64,000 nucleotides of DNA, from the NCBI GenBank assembly GCA_023383015.1, contig JAHDXW010000003.1, positions 62,001-126,000 of the forward strand, given 5' to 3'. Origin of the DNA: Paracoccaceae bacterium (GTDB taxonomy: Bacteria; Pseudomonadota; Alphaproteobacteria; Rhodobacterales; Rhodobacteraceae). The notes under the pieces were generated by a model, which did not search any database, was not told where the DNA came from, and was given only the letters and a program-made list of their open reading frames with translations. Of the stretch, positions 8,077-17,213 are shown piece by piece. Position numbers and translations under genes: made by a program. Numbering within the stretch: the first letter of the stretch is position 1; each line of letters begins with the position of its first letter.

Positions 8077-9786
8077 TCAGCCCCGCCACGGGATGACGCC
8101 GGCAGGCAGGCGCCGGCCCAGCCGGTGCAGCGCCGCCATGAGCAGCGCCGTCGCCGCCACGGTGACCGCCGCCATCGCGGCGGCCACCGTGGTCTGGCCG
8201 GCCGAATCGTAGTTGAAGATGGTCGTCCCGATCGTCTCGTTGCCGGTCGACCACAGCAGCGCCGAGACGGTGATCTCGTTGTAGGCGGTCAGGAAGACGA
8301 GGATCGCGCCGGAGGCCGCGGCTGGCGCCAGCGGCGGGGCGATGACGCGGCGCAGCCGGCGCGGGAAGCGGGCGCCGGCGACCTGCGCGGCCTCGTCGAG
8401 GGCGGGGTCGAGCCGGGCCGCCGCCGCTGCGACCGGCTTCAGCGCCACCGCGGCGAAGGCAGCAAGATAGGCAAGCAGGAGGATGGCGAAGCTGCCGTAG
8501 AGCGAGATTCCGATCACGGGCAGGGGCCGCAGGAAGGCGAGGATGAAGGCGATCGAGATCACCACCCCGGGCACCGCGAAGGCCAGCTCGGCAGCGGTGG
8601 CGAAGACGGCCGCGCCGCGCCGCCCGGCCCGGCACCGGCCATTGGCGAGCGCCGCGGCAAGGACTGCCAGCAGCGCAAGGCAGAGTCCGGCCGCCGCCCC
8701 GAGCAGGGTGGAGTTCAGGAAGGCGCGCAGGGTGACGGCCTGGCGCAGCAGGACCTCGGCGTAGTTGTCGAAGGTCAGCGTCGCGGCGCCGAGCGGCACC
8801 CCGAAGGCCGGCACCAGCGAGGTGGCGACGAGGGCGGCGCCGGGAAGCAGAAGGACGGCGAGGATGACAAGCGCAAGCCCCGCCTCGCCCGCCCACCGCC
8901 ACCGACCGAGGCGGAAGCGCAGCGGCAGCTGCGGCGGTCCGCTCAGCCGCCCGCCGGCGCGGGCCGCGAGGGCCAGCTGCAGCGCCACCGCGGCCAGCGC
9001 CACCGCCGCCATCAGCGCCGACAGCACCGCGACCGCCGGCAGCATCCCCGGGCCGAACGCCGACAGCCGCTGCCAGATCAGCACCGGAAGGGTGGTGTAG
9101 CGGCCGGGGATGCCGAGCAGTGCCGGGATGCCGAAATTGCCAAGCGCGGCGACGAAGGCGAGCGCGAACCCCGCCGCGAGCGCCGGGACCGTGAGCGGAA
9201 GCACGATCCGGCGGAGCGTGCGCCACGGCCCGGCGCCGGCGCTGCGCGCGGCCTCGACCACTTCGCGCGGCAGCGCCCGCAGCGCGGCGAGCAGGGTGAG
9301 GAAGGCGAGCGGCGCATGCTGCAGCGCCAGAAGCGCCACCACCCCGCCGCGGCCGTGCAGCGGATTGCCGCTGCCGGGCGGAGGCGCGAGGCCCAGCGCC
9401 CCGAGCAGCTGGCTCGAGGGGCCCAGCGCCTGCGTCCAGGCGATCGCCGTCACATGCGGCGGGATCATCATCGGCAGCAGGATGAGGAAGGTGACCGGCC
9501 CCTTCGCCCGCACGTCGGTGAGTGCCAGCACCAGCGCCAGAAGGGTCCCGAGCGCCGTCGCGGCAAGGGCCGAGAGCGCGGCGCTCTCGATGCTGTTCCA
9601 GAGCGCCTGGCGCACCGCGCGACTGGCCAGCGCCTCGGACAGCGGCGCCAGCGTCGGGGCGCCGTCGCGCCACAACCCCTCGGCAAAGAGCAGCGCCAGG
9701 GGTGCCGCGAACAGCCCCAGCGCCAGCGCCGTCAGCGCGGCAGTCGTGAGCCCCTCGCCGCCCGGAACCGGCGCCGCCAGTCGCAC
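8077..9786 (-). CDS. ABC transporter permease, two fused inner-membrane domains (iron/putrescine/AEP type)
   Basis: This 569-residue protein has about twelve predicted membrane segments in two homologous halves. Each half carries an EAA-like loop: EVVEAARSAGAGPWRTLRRIVLP in the first and DEAAQVAGARFPRRLRRVIAPP in the second. This is the fused arrangement of FbpB/AfuB-type ferric or aminoethylphosphonate importers. The start GTG 9786 lies seven bases after the binding-protein stop; a longer frame overlapping that gene is possible. No ATPase gene is adjacent, so it must borrow one encoded elsewhere. The ligand is unknown. Confidence 0.85.
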   Translation of the reverse strand: MRLAAPVPGGEGLTTAALTALALGLFAAPLALLFAEGLWRDGAPTLAPLSEALASRAVRQALWNSIESAALSALAATALGTLLALVLALTDVRAKGPVTFLILLPMMIPPHVTAIAWTQALGPSSQLLGALGLAPPPGSGNPLHGRGGVVALLALQHAPLAFLTLLAALRALPREVVEAARSAGAGPWRTLRRIVLPLTVPALAAGFALAFVAALGNFGIPALLGIPGRYTTLPVLIWQRLSAFGPGMLPAVAVLSALMAAVALAAVALQLALAARAGGRLSGPPQLPLRFRLGRWRWAGEAGLALVILAVLLLPGAALVATSLVPAFGVPLGAATLTFDNYAEVLLRQAVTLRAFLNSTLLGAAAGLCLALLAVLAAALANGRCRAGRRGAAVFATAAELAFAVPGVVISIAFILAFLRPLPVIGISLYGSFAILLLAYLAAFAAVALKPVAAAAARLDPALDEAAQVAGARFPRRLRRVIAPPLAPAAASGAILVFLTAYNEITVSALLWSTGNETIGTTIFNYDSAGQTTVAAAMAAVTVAATALLMAALHRLGRRLPAGVIPWRG

Positions 9787-9793
9787 GTGCCGC

Positions 9794-10780
9794 TCAACCG
9801 CCGAAGATGTCGGAGAATCGCATCTTGTTGACCGCATCCTCTGCCAGCGCCCGCGCCGGATCGAAGTCGAGCAGCCGGATCCCGGACCGCGGCGGGAAGC
9901 CCGCGGGCGGAGGCACCGCGGGGTGGGCGGGAAGGTAACCCTGGGCGGCCGCAAGCTCCTGCCCCTCGCGCGACAGCAGGAAGTCGACGAAGGCCCGGGC
10001 GGCATCGGGGTTCCGCGCCGTGGCGAGGATCGCCACCGGCTCGGACACTGCCGACACCCCCTCCCGGGGGAAGACGAAGGCGACCGGCGCCCCCTGGGCG
10101 GCGGCGCGGATCGGCAGGTAGTCGACGATCATCCCGTAGAGCCGTTCGCCGCCTGCCACCGCCGTCTGGACCCCGCCGTTGCCGCCCTGGGCCATCGCCC
10201 CCTGCGCGGCCAGCGCCTCGTAATACTCCCAGCCGAGTTCTGGGTGGCCGGTGAGCGCGACCATGTGGATCGTGGCCGCGCCCGAGGTCAGGGGCGAGGG
10301 CATCACGATCTGGTCCTTCGCCTCGGGCCGCAGGAGATCCTCCCAGGAGGCGGGCACCATCGCTGCCGCGGTGTTGTAGACGATGCCGGTGGTGATGAGC
10401 TTGGTCGCGAACCAGTACCGCCCGGGGTCCATCGTCGCGGGGTCGTAGGCCGAGACGTCGGCATCGGGGTGGGGCATCAGCCGTCCCTGCGCCTTCAGCC
10501 CCTCCATCGTCACCGAATCGGCGATCAGCAGCACGTCGGGCTGCGGGGCGCCGGCGGCGAACTCGGCCTCGAGCTTGGCCATGACGTTGGTTGTGCCCTC
10601 GCGGAACCACTCCACCTCGACGGCGGGATGCCGCGCGCGGAAGGCGTCCACCGTCGCCTGGGCGTCGGCGTTGGGCTGGGAGGTGTAGAGGACGAGGCGG
10701 CCGGAGGGTTCGGCGACGGCAGCGCCGGCGGCGAGGCCGAGCGCCAGCACCGCGGCGGTCAGGGTCGGGGTGGGTCGCAT
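9794..10780 (-). CDS. Periplasmic solute-binding protein, Fe3+/AEP-type ABC importer
   Basis: This 328-residue protein has a clear signal peptide (hydrophobic stretch ending in AGAAVAEP around residue 22). The mature start RLVLYTSQPNADAQATVDAF is typical of AfuA/FbpA-like and 2-aminoethylphosphonate-binding proteins. It would deliver its ligand to the fused permease encoded seven bases downstream. The start ATG 10780 has AGGAGA close upstream. I do not see a clear iron-binding tyrosine pair, so ferric ion is not assured; the nearby phosphonate-ester-hydrolase-like gene makes an organophosphorus or sugar ligand possible. Confidence 0.85.
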   Translation of the reverse strand: MRPTPTLTAAVLALGLAAGAAVAEPSGRLVLYTSQPNADAQATVDAFRARHPAVEVEWFREGTTNVMAKLEAEFAAGAPQPDVLLIADSVTMEGLKAQGRLMPHPDADVSAYDPATMDPGRYWFATKLITTGIVYNTAAAMVPASWEDLLRPEAKDQIVMPSPLTSGAATIHMVALTGHPELGWEYYEALAAQGAMAQGGNGGVQTAVAGGERLYGMIVDYLPIRAAAQGAPVAFVFPREGVSAVSEPVAILATARNPDAARAFVDFLLSREGQELAAAQGYLPAHPAVPPPAGFPPRSGIRLLDFDPARALAEDAVNKMRFSDIFGG

Positions 10781-10893
10781 GTGGGTCTCCTGGATGTGGT
10801 CTGCGGGGGCGCCCGGAACGGCGGTCGTGCGGCTGCGGGCGGAGGCCCTACCATGCCGGCATGACAGTGCGGTCACAGCCGCGGCCGTGCGCA

Positions 10894-12555
10894 TCAGCGA
10901 CCCATGTAGCGGCGCCGGGCGATGGTGTCGGCGAGCGTCAGCCAGCGCCGCCCGGCCTCGCCGCCCTCGGCCGCCATGCCGCCTGCCTCGGCGCCAAGCA
11001 GGGCGAGCCGATCCAGCGGCAGCGCGGCATTGGCGTCGATCTCGCCGGCGATGACGACGAAGCGCGCCGCCGCCTCGACCCCGCCCAGCCGCGGCGCCGC
11101 CTCCTCGGCCATGAAGCGCTCCCAGCTCAGCGACGGATCCCAGGTGAAGCGGGCGAAGGCGAGGTAGGACAGCTCCACGGAGGCGGAATAGGGCGAAGGC
11201 TCGCCCCAGACCGTCAGCCCGGCGAGCCCGGTGGCAGCGCAGAGCCTGGCCATGGCGGCGAAATCGGCCGCGTTCAGCCGGAAGCGTTCGGTGCGGGCAT
11301 CGCCGTTCCACTGGCAGGCGAACTGGCAGCGCAGGACGTTGGGCTGCATCGGCAGACCGGCAACGTAATCGCGCGTGAGTTCCCGCTTCAGCCGGCCCCA
11401 GTAGCTGCGGTTGGTGGTGTGCTGGTAGATGCCGCCCGCCGGCAGCCGCGCCTGCGCCGACTGCGCCACGGGATCGAGCAGATTGTCCCACTGGATCTCG
11501 GAATAGACCCAGAGGTCGGGGTTGGCGGCCTTCGCCGCCCGGAACAGCCGCGGGAAGTTGTCGGCCATGTCGGTATGCGACCAGCTGTCGCCGAAGCTGT
11601 CGACCCGCCGCGCCGCCTCGGCCGCGTTCGCCCGCCGCGCGACGCACAGGTCGCAGCCGCACACCCCGTAGTCGCCGGCCTCGATGTTGATGCCGCCGAT
11701 CTCGAAGCTGCGCGCCAGCCAGTCCACCGCCTCCTCCATCCAGGCCATGGTGGCCGGGCGCGAGGGGCAGGCCGAGAGCGTGTAGTCCGAGCGCGGGAAG
11801 TTCAGCGGGAAGGCGAGGTCGGCGATCTGGAAGCCTACCCCCTTCTCGAGCGTGGCCGCGTTCTCGGGGTGCTTCCTGAGCCAGGTGGCGAGGTTGTAGG
11901 GGTGATCGCCCTCCCACCAGACGCCGCCGTAGCTGCCGATGGCGATCCCCGGAAGCACCCGCACGCCGCGGGCCGCGGCATAGCGGGCAAGCTCTCCCGC
12001 CGCCTCAGCCCCGCCGTGGCTGTCGCGCAGGAAGCCGTAGACCACCACCGCCGCCACCCGGTGGCGCGAACACCAGTCGACCAGCCGCCGGTAGTCGGCG
12101 AGGAACCCGCCGGGCGGCTTGCCGTAGGGGTTGAAGACGCCGATCTCCTGCTGGCCGATCTGGGAAAGCTCCCAGTTGGTCGAATGGTCCCAGGTCCAGA
12201 AGGTGCGGTAGGCAAGCCCCGGCGCCTCCTCGCGCCGGCCGGCGGGCAGGGTCAGGCCGCGTGGCCCGGCGCCTTCGGCCAGCAGCGCCTCCACCCCCCA
12301 GATCAGCCCCGGCAGGCCGCTGGCCGCAACCCGCACCTCGGGTGGATCGCCGGCGGTGGCCTCGGTAGCAAAGGCGCCCTCGGCCATGCCGGGGACGCGT
12401 GCGAGCACCAGCCGCGCCGTCCCCGCTGCCGCGCCGGGATCGGCCGGCCGCCAGTCGACCGCCGGCGCCTCTTCCCGCAGCCGGGCAAGCGCATGCGGCG
12501 CCGCCGCCGCCCCCTCGACCGCCACGCGCCCCGCAAGCGTCACCGTTGCTGCCAT
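10894..12555 (-). CDS. Putative GH20-like TIM-barrel glycoside hydrolase
   Basis: This 553-residue protein appears to have an N-terminal alpha/beta domain (to about residue 110) like the non-catalytic domain of beta-hexosaminidases. A TIM-barrel region follows from AYRTFWTWDHSTNW onward. GINIEAGDYGVCGCDLCVARR contains a CxxC pair that could bind metal. No signal peptide is obvious. I do not recognise a characterised homologue and cannot place the catalytic acid with certainty, so the hydrolase call is tentative. It lies 113 bp upstream of the binding-protein gene in the same direction and is divergent from the sulfatase, suggesting work on an imported glycan-like substrate. Confidence 0.6.
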   Translation of the reverse strand: MAATVTLAGRVAVEGAAAAPHALARLREEAPAVDWRPADPGAAAGTARLVLARVPGMAEGAFATEATAGDPPEVRVAASGLPGLIWGVEALLAEGAGPRGLTLPAGRREEAPGLAYRTFWTWDHSTNWELSQIGQQEIGVFNPYGKPPGGFLADYRRLVDWCSRHRVAAVVVYGFLRDSHGGAEAAGELARYAAARGVRVLPGIAIGSYGGVWWEGDHPYNLATWLRKHPENAATLEKGVGFQIADLAFPLNFPRSDYTLSACPSRPATMAWMEEAVDWLARSFEIGGINIEAGDYGVCGCDLCVARRANAAEAARRVDSFGDSWSHTDMADNFPRLFRAAKAANPDLWVYSEIQWDNLLDPVAQSAQARLPAGGIYQHTTNRSYWGRLKRELTRDYVAGLPMQPNVLRCQFACQWNGDARTERFRLNAADFAAMARLCAATGLAGLTVWGEPSPYSASVELSYLAFARFTWDPSLSWERFMAEEAAPRLGGVEAAARFVVIAGEIDANAALPLDRLALLGAEAGGMAAEGGEAGRRWLTLADTIARRRYMGR

Positions 12556-12720
12556 CGCCGCCGTCCCACCCTCCGGGCGCCCCCCGCGTCGCGCCGCACC
12601 CCGAGGCTAGAGCCTTTCCCCGCAGCTGGAAACTGCCGGGCATCGGGGCGGGCGCGCAGGGGGCTGGCCTGCCGGCGGCAAAGGCGGCATGCTCCGCCGG
12701 CCCGGCTGTGGAGGGTGACG

Positions 12721-14403
12721 ATGGCCGCGATCCGTACGATCCTGTTCGTGATGTTCGACCAGCTGCGCCACGACTACCTGGGCTGCGCCGGCCACCCGCA
12801 TCTGAAGACCCCGCACATCGACGCGCTGGCCGCCCGAGGCGTGCGCTTCGCGCGCGCCTACGTCCAGTCGCCGATCTGCGGGCCGTCGCGGATGTGCTTC
12901 TACACCGGCCGCTACGTGCATTCGCACGGGGCAAGCTGGAACGGCGTGCCGCTCAGGGCCGGCGAGCCGACGCTCGGCGACCATCTCAGGGCGGCGGGGA
13001 TGGGCTGCTGGCTCATCGGCAAGACCCACATGCGCGCCGATGCCGAGGGCATGGCCAGGCTCGGCCTCGCGCCCGACAGCGTCATCGGCGCCCGCGTCGC
13101 CGAATGCGGCTTCGACGTCTGGGAGCGCGACGACGGCATGCGCCCCGAGGGGCCGGACGGGTGCTACGACGACCGCGGCGCGGCTTCCTACAACGACTGG
13201 CTGCGCGGGCGCGGCTACGCCAGCGCCAACCCCTGGCACGACTTCGCCAACGCCGGCCGCGACGCGGCCGGCGCCATGCTCTCGGGCTGGTTCATGCAGA
13301 ACGCGCAGGAGCCGGCGGCGATCGCCGAGAAGGATAGCGAGACCCCCTACATCACCCGCCGGGCGACCGATTTCCTCGACCAGGCCGGCGACCGGCCGGT
13401 GTGCGTGCATGTCTCCTACATCAAGCCGCACTGGCCCTACATCGCGCCGCCGCCGTGGCACGCGATGTACGGGCCCGAACATGTCGTGGCCCCGCTCCGC
13501 CACCCCCGCGAGCGGCAGGATCCCCACCCCCTTCACGCCGCCTTCATGGACGGCCGCGTCGGCCGCGCCTTCCAGGACGACGCGCTGCGCGCGCGGGTGA
13601 TCCCGGCCTACATGGGGCTCGTCAGCCAGTGCGACGCCGCCGTCGGCCGCCTCGTCGCGCATCTGCAGGCGAGCGGGCGGGCCGAAAGCACGCTGATCGT
13701 CGTCACCTCCGACCACGGCGACTATCTCGGCGACCACTGGCTGGGCGAGAAGGATCTCTTCCACGACCCCTCGGTGCGCATCCCGCTGATCGTCGTCGAC
13801 CCCCGCCCCGAGGCCGATGCCACCCGCGGCACGGTCTGCGAGGCGCTGGTCGAATCGCTCGACCTCGCCGCCACCTTCGTCGAGGTCGCCGGCGGGGAGG
13901 CGCTGCCGCATGTGCTCGAGGGCCGCTCGCTCGTGCCGTTCCTGCACGGCCGGGCACCGGAGCGCTGGCGCGACTGCGTCTTCTCCGAATACGACCTCGC
14001 GCTCACCCCCCACGCCGCCCGCCTCGGGCTTGACCCGATGCGCGCGCGCCTCTTCATGGCCTTCGACGGGCGCTGGAAGTTCGTCCATGTCGAGGGGATG
14101 CGGCCGATGCTGCACGACCTCGCCACCGACCCCGGGGAGTACGTCGACCTCGGCGCAAGCCCCGAGCACGGTACGGTGTGCGAGCGGATGGCGGCGCGGC
14201 TGGCCGAATGGGCGCTGCGCCCCGCGCAGCGTATCACGCTGTCGGCCGGCCGGGCGGCGGCGATGCGCGGCGCCTCGCTGCGGCGGGGGGTGACGCTGGG
14301 GCTGAAGGACGGCAGCGAACTGCCGGCCGAGCTGACCGCGCTCTACCGCGGCCGGCCGCGGCCGGCGCCCGGCGGCATTGACGGCGGGGGCGGCGCGCCC
14401 TAG
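12721..14403 (+). CDS. Sulfatase-family hydrolase resembling phosphonate monoester hydrolase
   Basis: This 560-residue alkaline-phosphatase-superfamily enzyme has the formylglycine signature CGPSR with the modified cysteine at C53. Metal-binding residues are visible in MFDQLRHDY (D13, Q14) and TSDHGDYLGDH. The DQ pair near the N terminus, and SYIKPHWPY with PPPWHAMYG, resemble phosphonate monoester hydrolase/arylsulfatase (PMH) proteins, which hydrolyse phosphonate monoesters, phosphodiesters and sulfate esters. No signal peptide is seen, so it should act in the cytoplasm. The start ATG 12721 follows GGAGGGTG. It needs a formylglycine-generating enzyme, not seen in this window. Confidence 0.85.
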   Translation: MAAIRTILFVMFDQLRHDYLGCAGHPHLKTPHIDALAARGVRFARAYVQSPICGPSRMCFYTGRYVHSHGASWNGVPLRAGEPTLGDHLRAAGMGCWLIGKTHMRADAEGMARLGLAPDSVIGARVAECGFDVWERDDGMRPEGPDGCYDDRGAASYNDWLRGRGYASANPWHDFANAGRDAAGAMLSGWFMQNAQEPAAIAEKDSETPYITRRATDFLDQAGDRPVCVHVSYIKPHWPYIAPPPWHAMYGPEHVVAPLRHPRERQDPHPLHAAFMDGRVGRAFQDDALRARVIPAYMGLVSQCDAAVGRLVAHLQASGRAESTLIVVTSDHGDYLGDHWLGEKDLFHDPSVRIPLIVVDPRPEADATRGTVCEALVESLDLAATFVEVAGGEALPHVLEGRSLVPFLHGRAPERWRDCVFSEYDLALTPHAARLGLDPMRARLFMAFDGRWKFVHVEGMRPMLHDLATDPGEYVDLGASPEHGTVCERMAARLAEWALRPAQRITLSAGRAAAMRGASLRRGVTLGLKDGSELPAELTALYRGRPRPAPGGIDGGGGAP

Positions 14404-14436
14404 CCCTTGACCCGTCCCCCGCCCGAAAGGCTGCCC

Positions 14437-15045
14437 ATGCGCCCTGCCGCCGAAGCCCTGATCGTCATCGACCTGCAGGTCGACTTCTGCCCCGGCGGCG
14501 CCCTTGCGGTGGCCGGCGGCGATGACGTCGTGGCGCCCCTGAACGCGCTGATGGACGACTTCGCGACCGTCGTGCTGACGCAGGACTGGCACCCCCCGGG
14601 GCACCGCTCCTTCGCCTCCTCCCACCCCGGGATGGCGCCCTTCGCCACCCTCGCCATGCCCTACGGGCCGCAGACGCTCTGGCCCGACCACTGCGTGCAG
14701 GGCACCCCCGGCGCCGCCTTCCACCCCGCCCTGCGCACCGACCCCGCGGCGCTGATCCTCAGGAAGGGCATGAACCCCGGGGTCGACAGCTACTCGGCCT
14801 TCTTCGAGAACGACCGCACCACGCCCACGGGCCTTGCAGGCTGGCTTGCCGACCGCGGCATCGGCGCGGTGACGCTCGCCGGCCTTGCCACCGACTTCTG
14901 CGTCGCCTTCTCGGCGCTCGACGCCGCCCGCCTCGGCCTTGCCGTCACCGTCCGCGAGGGGCTCTGCCGGGCGATCGACCTCGAGGGCTCGCTCGCCGCC
15001 CGGCGCGCCGCGATGGCCTCCGCGGGGGTGCGGCTCGAGGCGTGA
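14437..15045 (+). CDS. pncA: Nicotinamidase PncA
   Basis: This 202-residue isochorismatase-fold hydrolase deamidates nicotinamide to nicotinate for NAD salvage. The catalytic aspartate lies in VIDLQVDFCPGGAL, metal ligands in TQDWHPPGHRSF, the lysine in LRKGMNPGVDSYSAFFEND, and the nucleophilic cysteine in GLATDFCVAFSALDA. The start ATG 14437 is preferred because translation then begins just before the conserved first strand; a TTG at 14407 would add an unconserved Arg/Pro tail. It is the first gene of a rightward set ending in pncB. The last 115 bp are duplicated 767 bp downstream. Confidence 0.93.
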   Translation: MRPAAEALIVIDLQVDFCPGGALAVAGGDDVVAPLNALMDDFATVVLTQDWHPPGHRSFASSHPGMAPFATLAMPYGPQTLWPDHCVQGTPGAAFHPALRTDPAALILRKGMNPGVDSYSAFFENDRTTPTGLAGWLADRGIGAVTLAGLATDFCVAFSALDAARLGLAVTVREGLCRAIDLEGSLAARRAAMASAGVRLEA

Positions 15046-15112
15046 GGGAGAGAGGTTGACTGGGCGGGCGTGTCACCGCCACGGTGGCCGCCAGGCGCTG
15101 GGGTGGAAAGCC

Positions 15113-15676
15113 ATGCGTGGGTCAGGCCGGTTGCCAATCCTCGTCGTCGCGACCCTGCTGTGCGCCTGGCCGGCAGGCCCCGCGTCGGCTGACGGCAGCG
15201 CGCCTGGCAATCTGCGCCGGGTGGCGGAGGCACACGCCGGCCCCGGCATCGCCGTGCGGCCGTTTGCGGGAGCAGGCGGGGCGCTGCGGCCTCTGCCGCC
15301 GGCCCGGGCAGAGGCAGCACCGGCTGCAGCCGAGGCGGAGGGCGCTGCCGCGACCTGCGTCGAGGCGCCGACGCGCGCCTGCATCTTCGCCGAGGCGCTG
15401 GACACCGCCCGCGCGATCGACGACGAGGGCAGGCGCGCAATGGTCCTCCGTTTGATCGCCTCGACGCAGGCCGGGGCCGGGCTCTTTGCCGGGGCGCTGG
15501 CCACCGCGCGCGGGATCGGGGACGCCCATGATCGCGCCTCGGCCCTTGGCGAGATCGCGGCGGCGCAGGCCGCGGCCGGACTCTTCGCCGAGGCGCTGGC
15601 CACCGCGCGCGGGATCGAGGAGGCACGTACCCGCGCCGAGGCCCTCGCCTGGATTGCCGCGCTCCTGCCGCGCTGA
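15113..15676 (+). CDS. Secreted short helical-repeat (TPR-like) protein
   Basis: This 187-residue protein begins with a signal peptide (hydrophobic core LPILVVATLLCAW, likely cut after ASA near residue 26). From about residue 85 it has three helix-turn-helix units of the form FAEAL.TAR.I.D...RA.AL..IA.AQA..GL. Two adjacent units are nearly identical at DNA level and offset by 99 bp, giving a 33-residue period. Such alpha-solenoid repeats usually mediate protein contacts in the periplasm; no enzymatic motif is seen. It sits between pncA and a decayed pncA copy and looks like a shortened paralogue of the next gene. The function is unknown. Confidence 0.7.
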   Translation: MRGSGRLPILVVATLLCAWPAGPASADGSAPGNLRRVAEAHAGPGIAVRPFAGAGGALRPLPPARAEAAPAAAEAEGAAATCVEAPTRACIFAEALDTARAIDDEGRRAMVLRLIASTQAGAGLFAGALATARGIGDAHDRASALGEIAAAQAAAGLFAEALATARGIEEARTRAEALAWIAALLPR

Positions 15677-15700
15677 ACCCCGCCGCGCTTGCGCCTGCCG

Positions 15701-15812
15701 CGGCCTTGCCGTCACCGTCCGCGAGGGGCTCTGCCGGGCGTTCGACCTTGAGGGCTCGCTCGCCGCCCGGCGCGCCGCGATGGCCGCCGCGGGGGTGGTG
15801 CTCAGGCCGTGA
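15701..15812 (+). pseudogene. Duplicated 3' end of pncA
   Basis: This stretch repeats 14934-15045 (the last 37 codons of pncA) at a constant offset of 767 bp without indels. By eye about 8 of 115 bases differ, including the GAGGG after the stop. It encodes GLAVTVREGLCRAFDLEGSL... through a stop, in frame with nothing upstream that would make a nicotinamidase. It marks a tandem duplication of the pncA tail together with the following repeat-protein gene. Confidence 0.85.
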
Positions 15813-15872
15813 GGGGCGCGACGGGGGGACGTTGACAAGGCCCGGCCGCCTGCGCACCATCGCCCGCGACGT

Positions 15873-17147
15873 ATGGTCGGGGCGTGGATGATCGGTCGAG
15901 GGCTGCGGTTCATCGCACTGATGCTGGCCGGTCTGTGGCTCGCAGGGCCGGCCGCCGAGGCGGAAACAACGGCACGCCCTGCCACGGCCGGGACTTCGGC
16001 GGATGCCGGTGTGCCCTGCCCCGCCCCCCACGACCCGCGCTGCGTCTTCGCCGAAGCCGTGACTGCGGCCCTCGCGGCGCCCGAACCCTGGCGGCGCGAC
16101 CGCGCGCTGGCGGGCATCGCCGTTGCCCAGGCACGGACGGAGCTGTTCGCCGAGGCGGCGGCCACCGCGCACGGGATCGAGGGGGCCGCGGAGCGCTGCT
16201 TTGCGCTTGGGATGGTCGGCGCCCTGCAGGGCGATCCGTGGCTGCTCGATGCCGCACGGGCAGCAGCCGACAGCATTGCGGACCCGTTCGAGCGGGACGA
16301 GGCGCTGACCGACCTCGCCGTGACGCAGGCTCGGGACGGCGCGGCCGATGCCGCGCGCAGGACGGCGGGCGGCATCGCGGACCCCTGGCTTCTGGCCGTA
16401 GCCCTGGGCGAGATCGCCACCGCGAGCGGCGATCTCGCCCTCTTTGCCGAAGCGCTGGAGACCGCCGGCGACATCCCGGACCCCGGGCTGCGCAGCCTCG
16501 CGGAGAGCTGGATCGCGCCGGCGCAGGCCGACGCGCAGCTGAAGGCGGGCCTCGCGGATGCGGCGCTCGCCTCGGCGCGCGGCTTCGGCGACCCCCATGT
16601 TCGGGCGCTCACCCTGGCAAGGGTGGCCGCCACGCAAGGCGACTGGCCGCTCTTCGCCGAGGCGGAACGGGCCGCAGACGCCGTCCGCGACCCTGACGCG
16701 CGCGACAATGCCCTCGGAGCCATCGCCATGGAGAAGGCGCGGGCGCTGTCGCGGGACGGCCGCTTCGTCGAGGCGCTGGCCGTCGCGCGCGACGCCTGGG
16801 CGGTCGAGGCCGAAGCGCAGATTGCCCGCGCGCAGGCTCGGGCGGGGAAGTTCGACGACGCGATGGAGACCGCGCGGAGCATCCTAGATGTCGAACTCCG
16901 GTCTGCTGCAATGCACGCGATCGCCGAGGCCCAGGCCGAGGCGGGGCAGATGGCCGAGGCGCTCGGGACGGCGCGGGCGATCACCGTCGGAGCGACGCGG
17001 ATCCGCGCCCTGATCGACCTTGCCTCTGTCGGCAAGGACGCCACGCTGTTCGACGAGGCGCTGGCCGCCGCGCGGGCGATTGGCGCCCCCGAGCTGCGCG
17101 CCGACCTGCTGGCGGCTGCCGCAACCGCCCTGGCTGCGGCGCAGTGA
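15873..17147 (+). CDS. Secreted long helical-repeat (TPR-like) protein
   Basis: This protein of about 424 residues has a signal peptide (core FIALMLAGLWLAGPA, probable cleavage after AEA) followed by roughly ten degenerate alpha-helical repeats of 30-35 residues. The repeats follow the pattern FAEAL.TAR.I.DP..RA.AL..IA.AQA, for example near FAEAAATAHGIEG and MAEALGTARAI. The repeats fill the whole mature protein, forming a predicted periplasmic alpha-solenoid scaffold. ATG 15888, with GGGGCGTGG just upstream, is an alternative start. It is paralogous to the protein at 15113 and lies 66 bp before pncB. No catalytic motif is seen and the function is unknown. Confidence 0.72.
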   Translation: MVGAWMIGRGLRFIALMLAGLWLAGPAAEAETTARPATAGTSADAGVPCPAPHDPRCVFAEAVTAALAAPEPWRRDRALAGIAVAQARTELFAEAAATAHGIEGAAERCFALGMVGALQGDPWLLDAARAAADSIADPFERDEALTDLAVTQARDGAADAARRTAGGIADPWLLAVALGEIATASGDLALFAEALETAGDIPDPGLRSLAESWIAPAQADAQLKAGLADAALASARGFGDPHVRALTLARVAATQGDWPLFAEAERAADAVRDPDARDNALGAIAMEKARALSRDGRFVEALAVARDAWAVEAEAQIARAQARAGKFDDAMETARSILDVELRSAAMHAIAEAQAEAGQMAEALGTARAITVGATRIRALIDLASVGKDATLFDEALAAARAIGAPELRADLLAAAATALAAAQ

Positions 17148-17213
17148 GGCCGCCCGACGCTTGCACCCGAAGCCGCGGACTGATGTACCGGGCCGCGGCA
17201 GAGGGAGGGTCCC

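Noticed and set aside
10591-12720. In-frame upstream extension of the sulfatase gene
   Set aside because: The extension is antisense to the GH-like gene; the ribosome-binding site and first conserved strand support ATG 12721.
14407-14436. TTG start for pncA at 14407
   Set aside because: It adds only Arg/Pro-rich residues; ATG 14437 precedes the conserved first strand.
15113-17147. CRISPR-like array suggested by 99-bp spaced repeats
   Set aside because: The repeats are protein-coding, in frame with a 33-residue period, and lack spacers.
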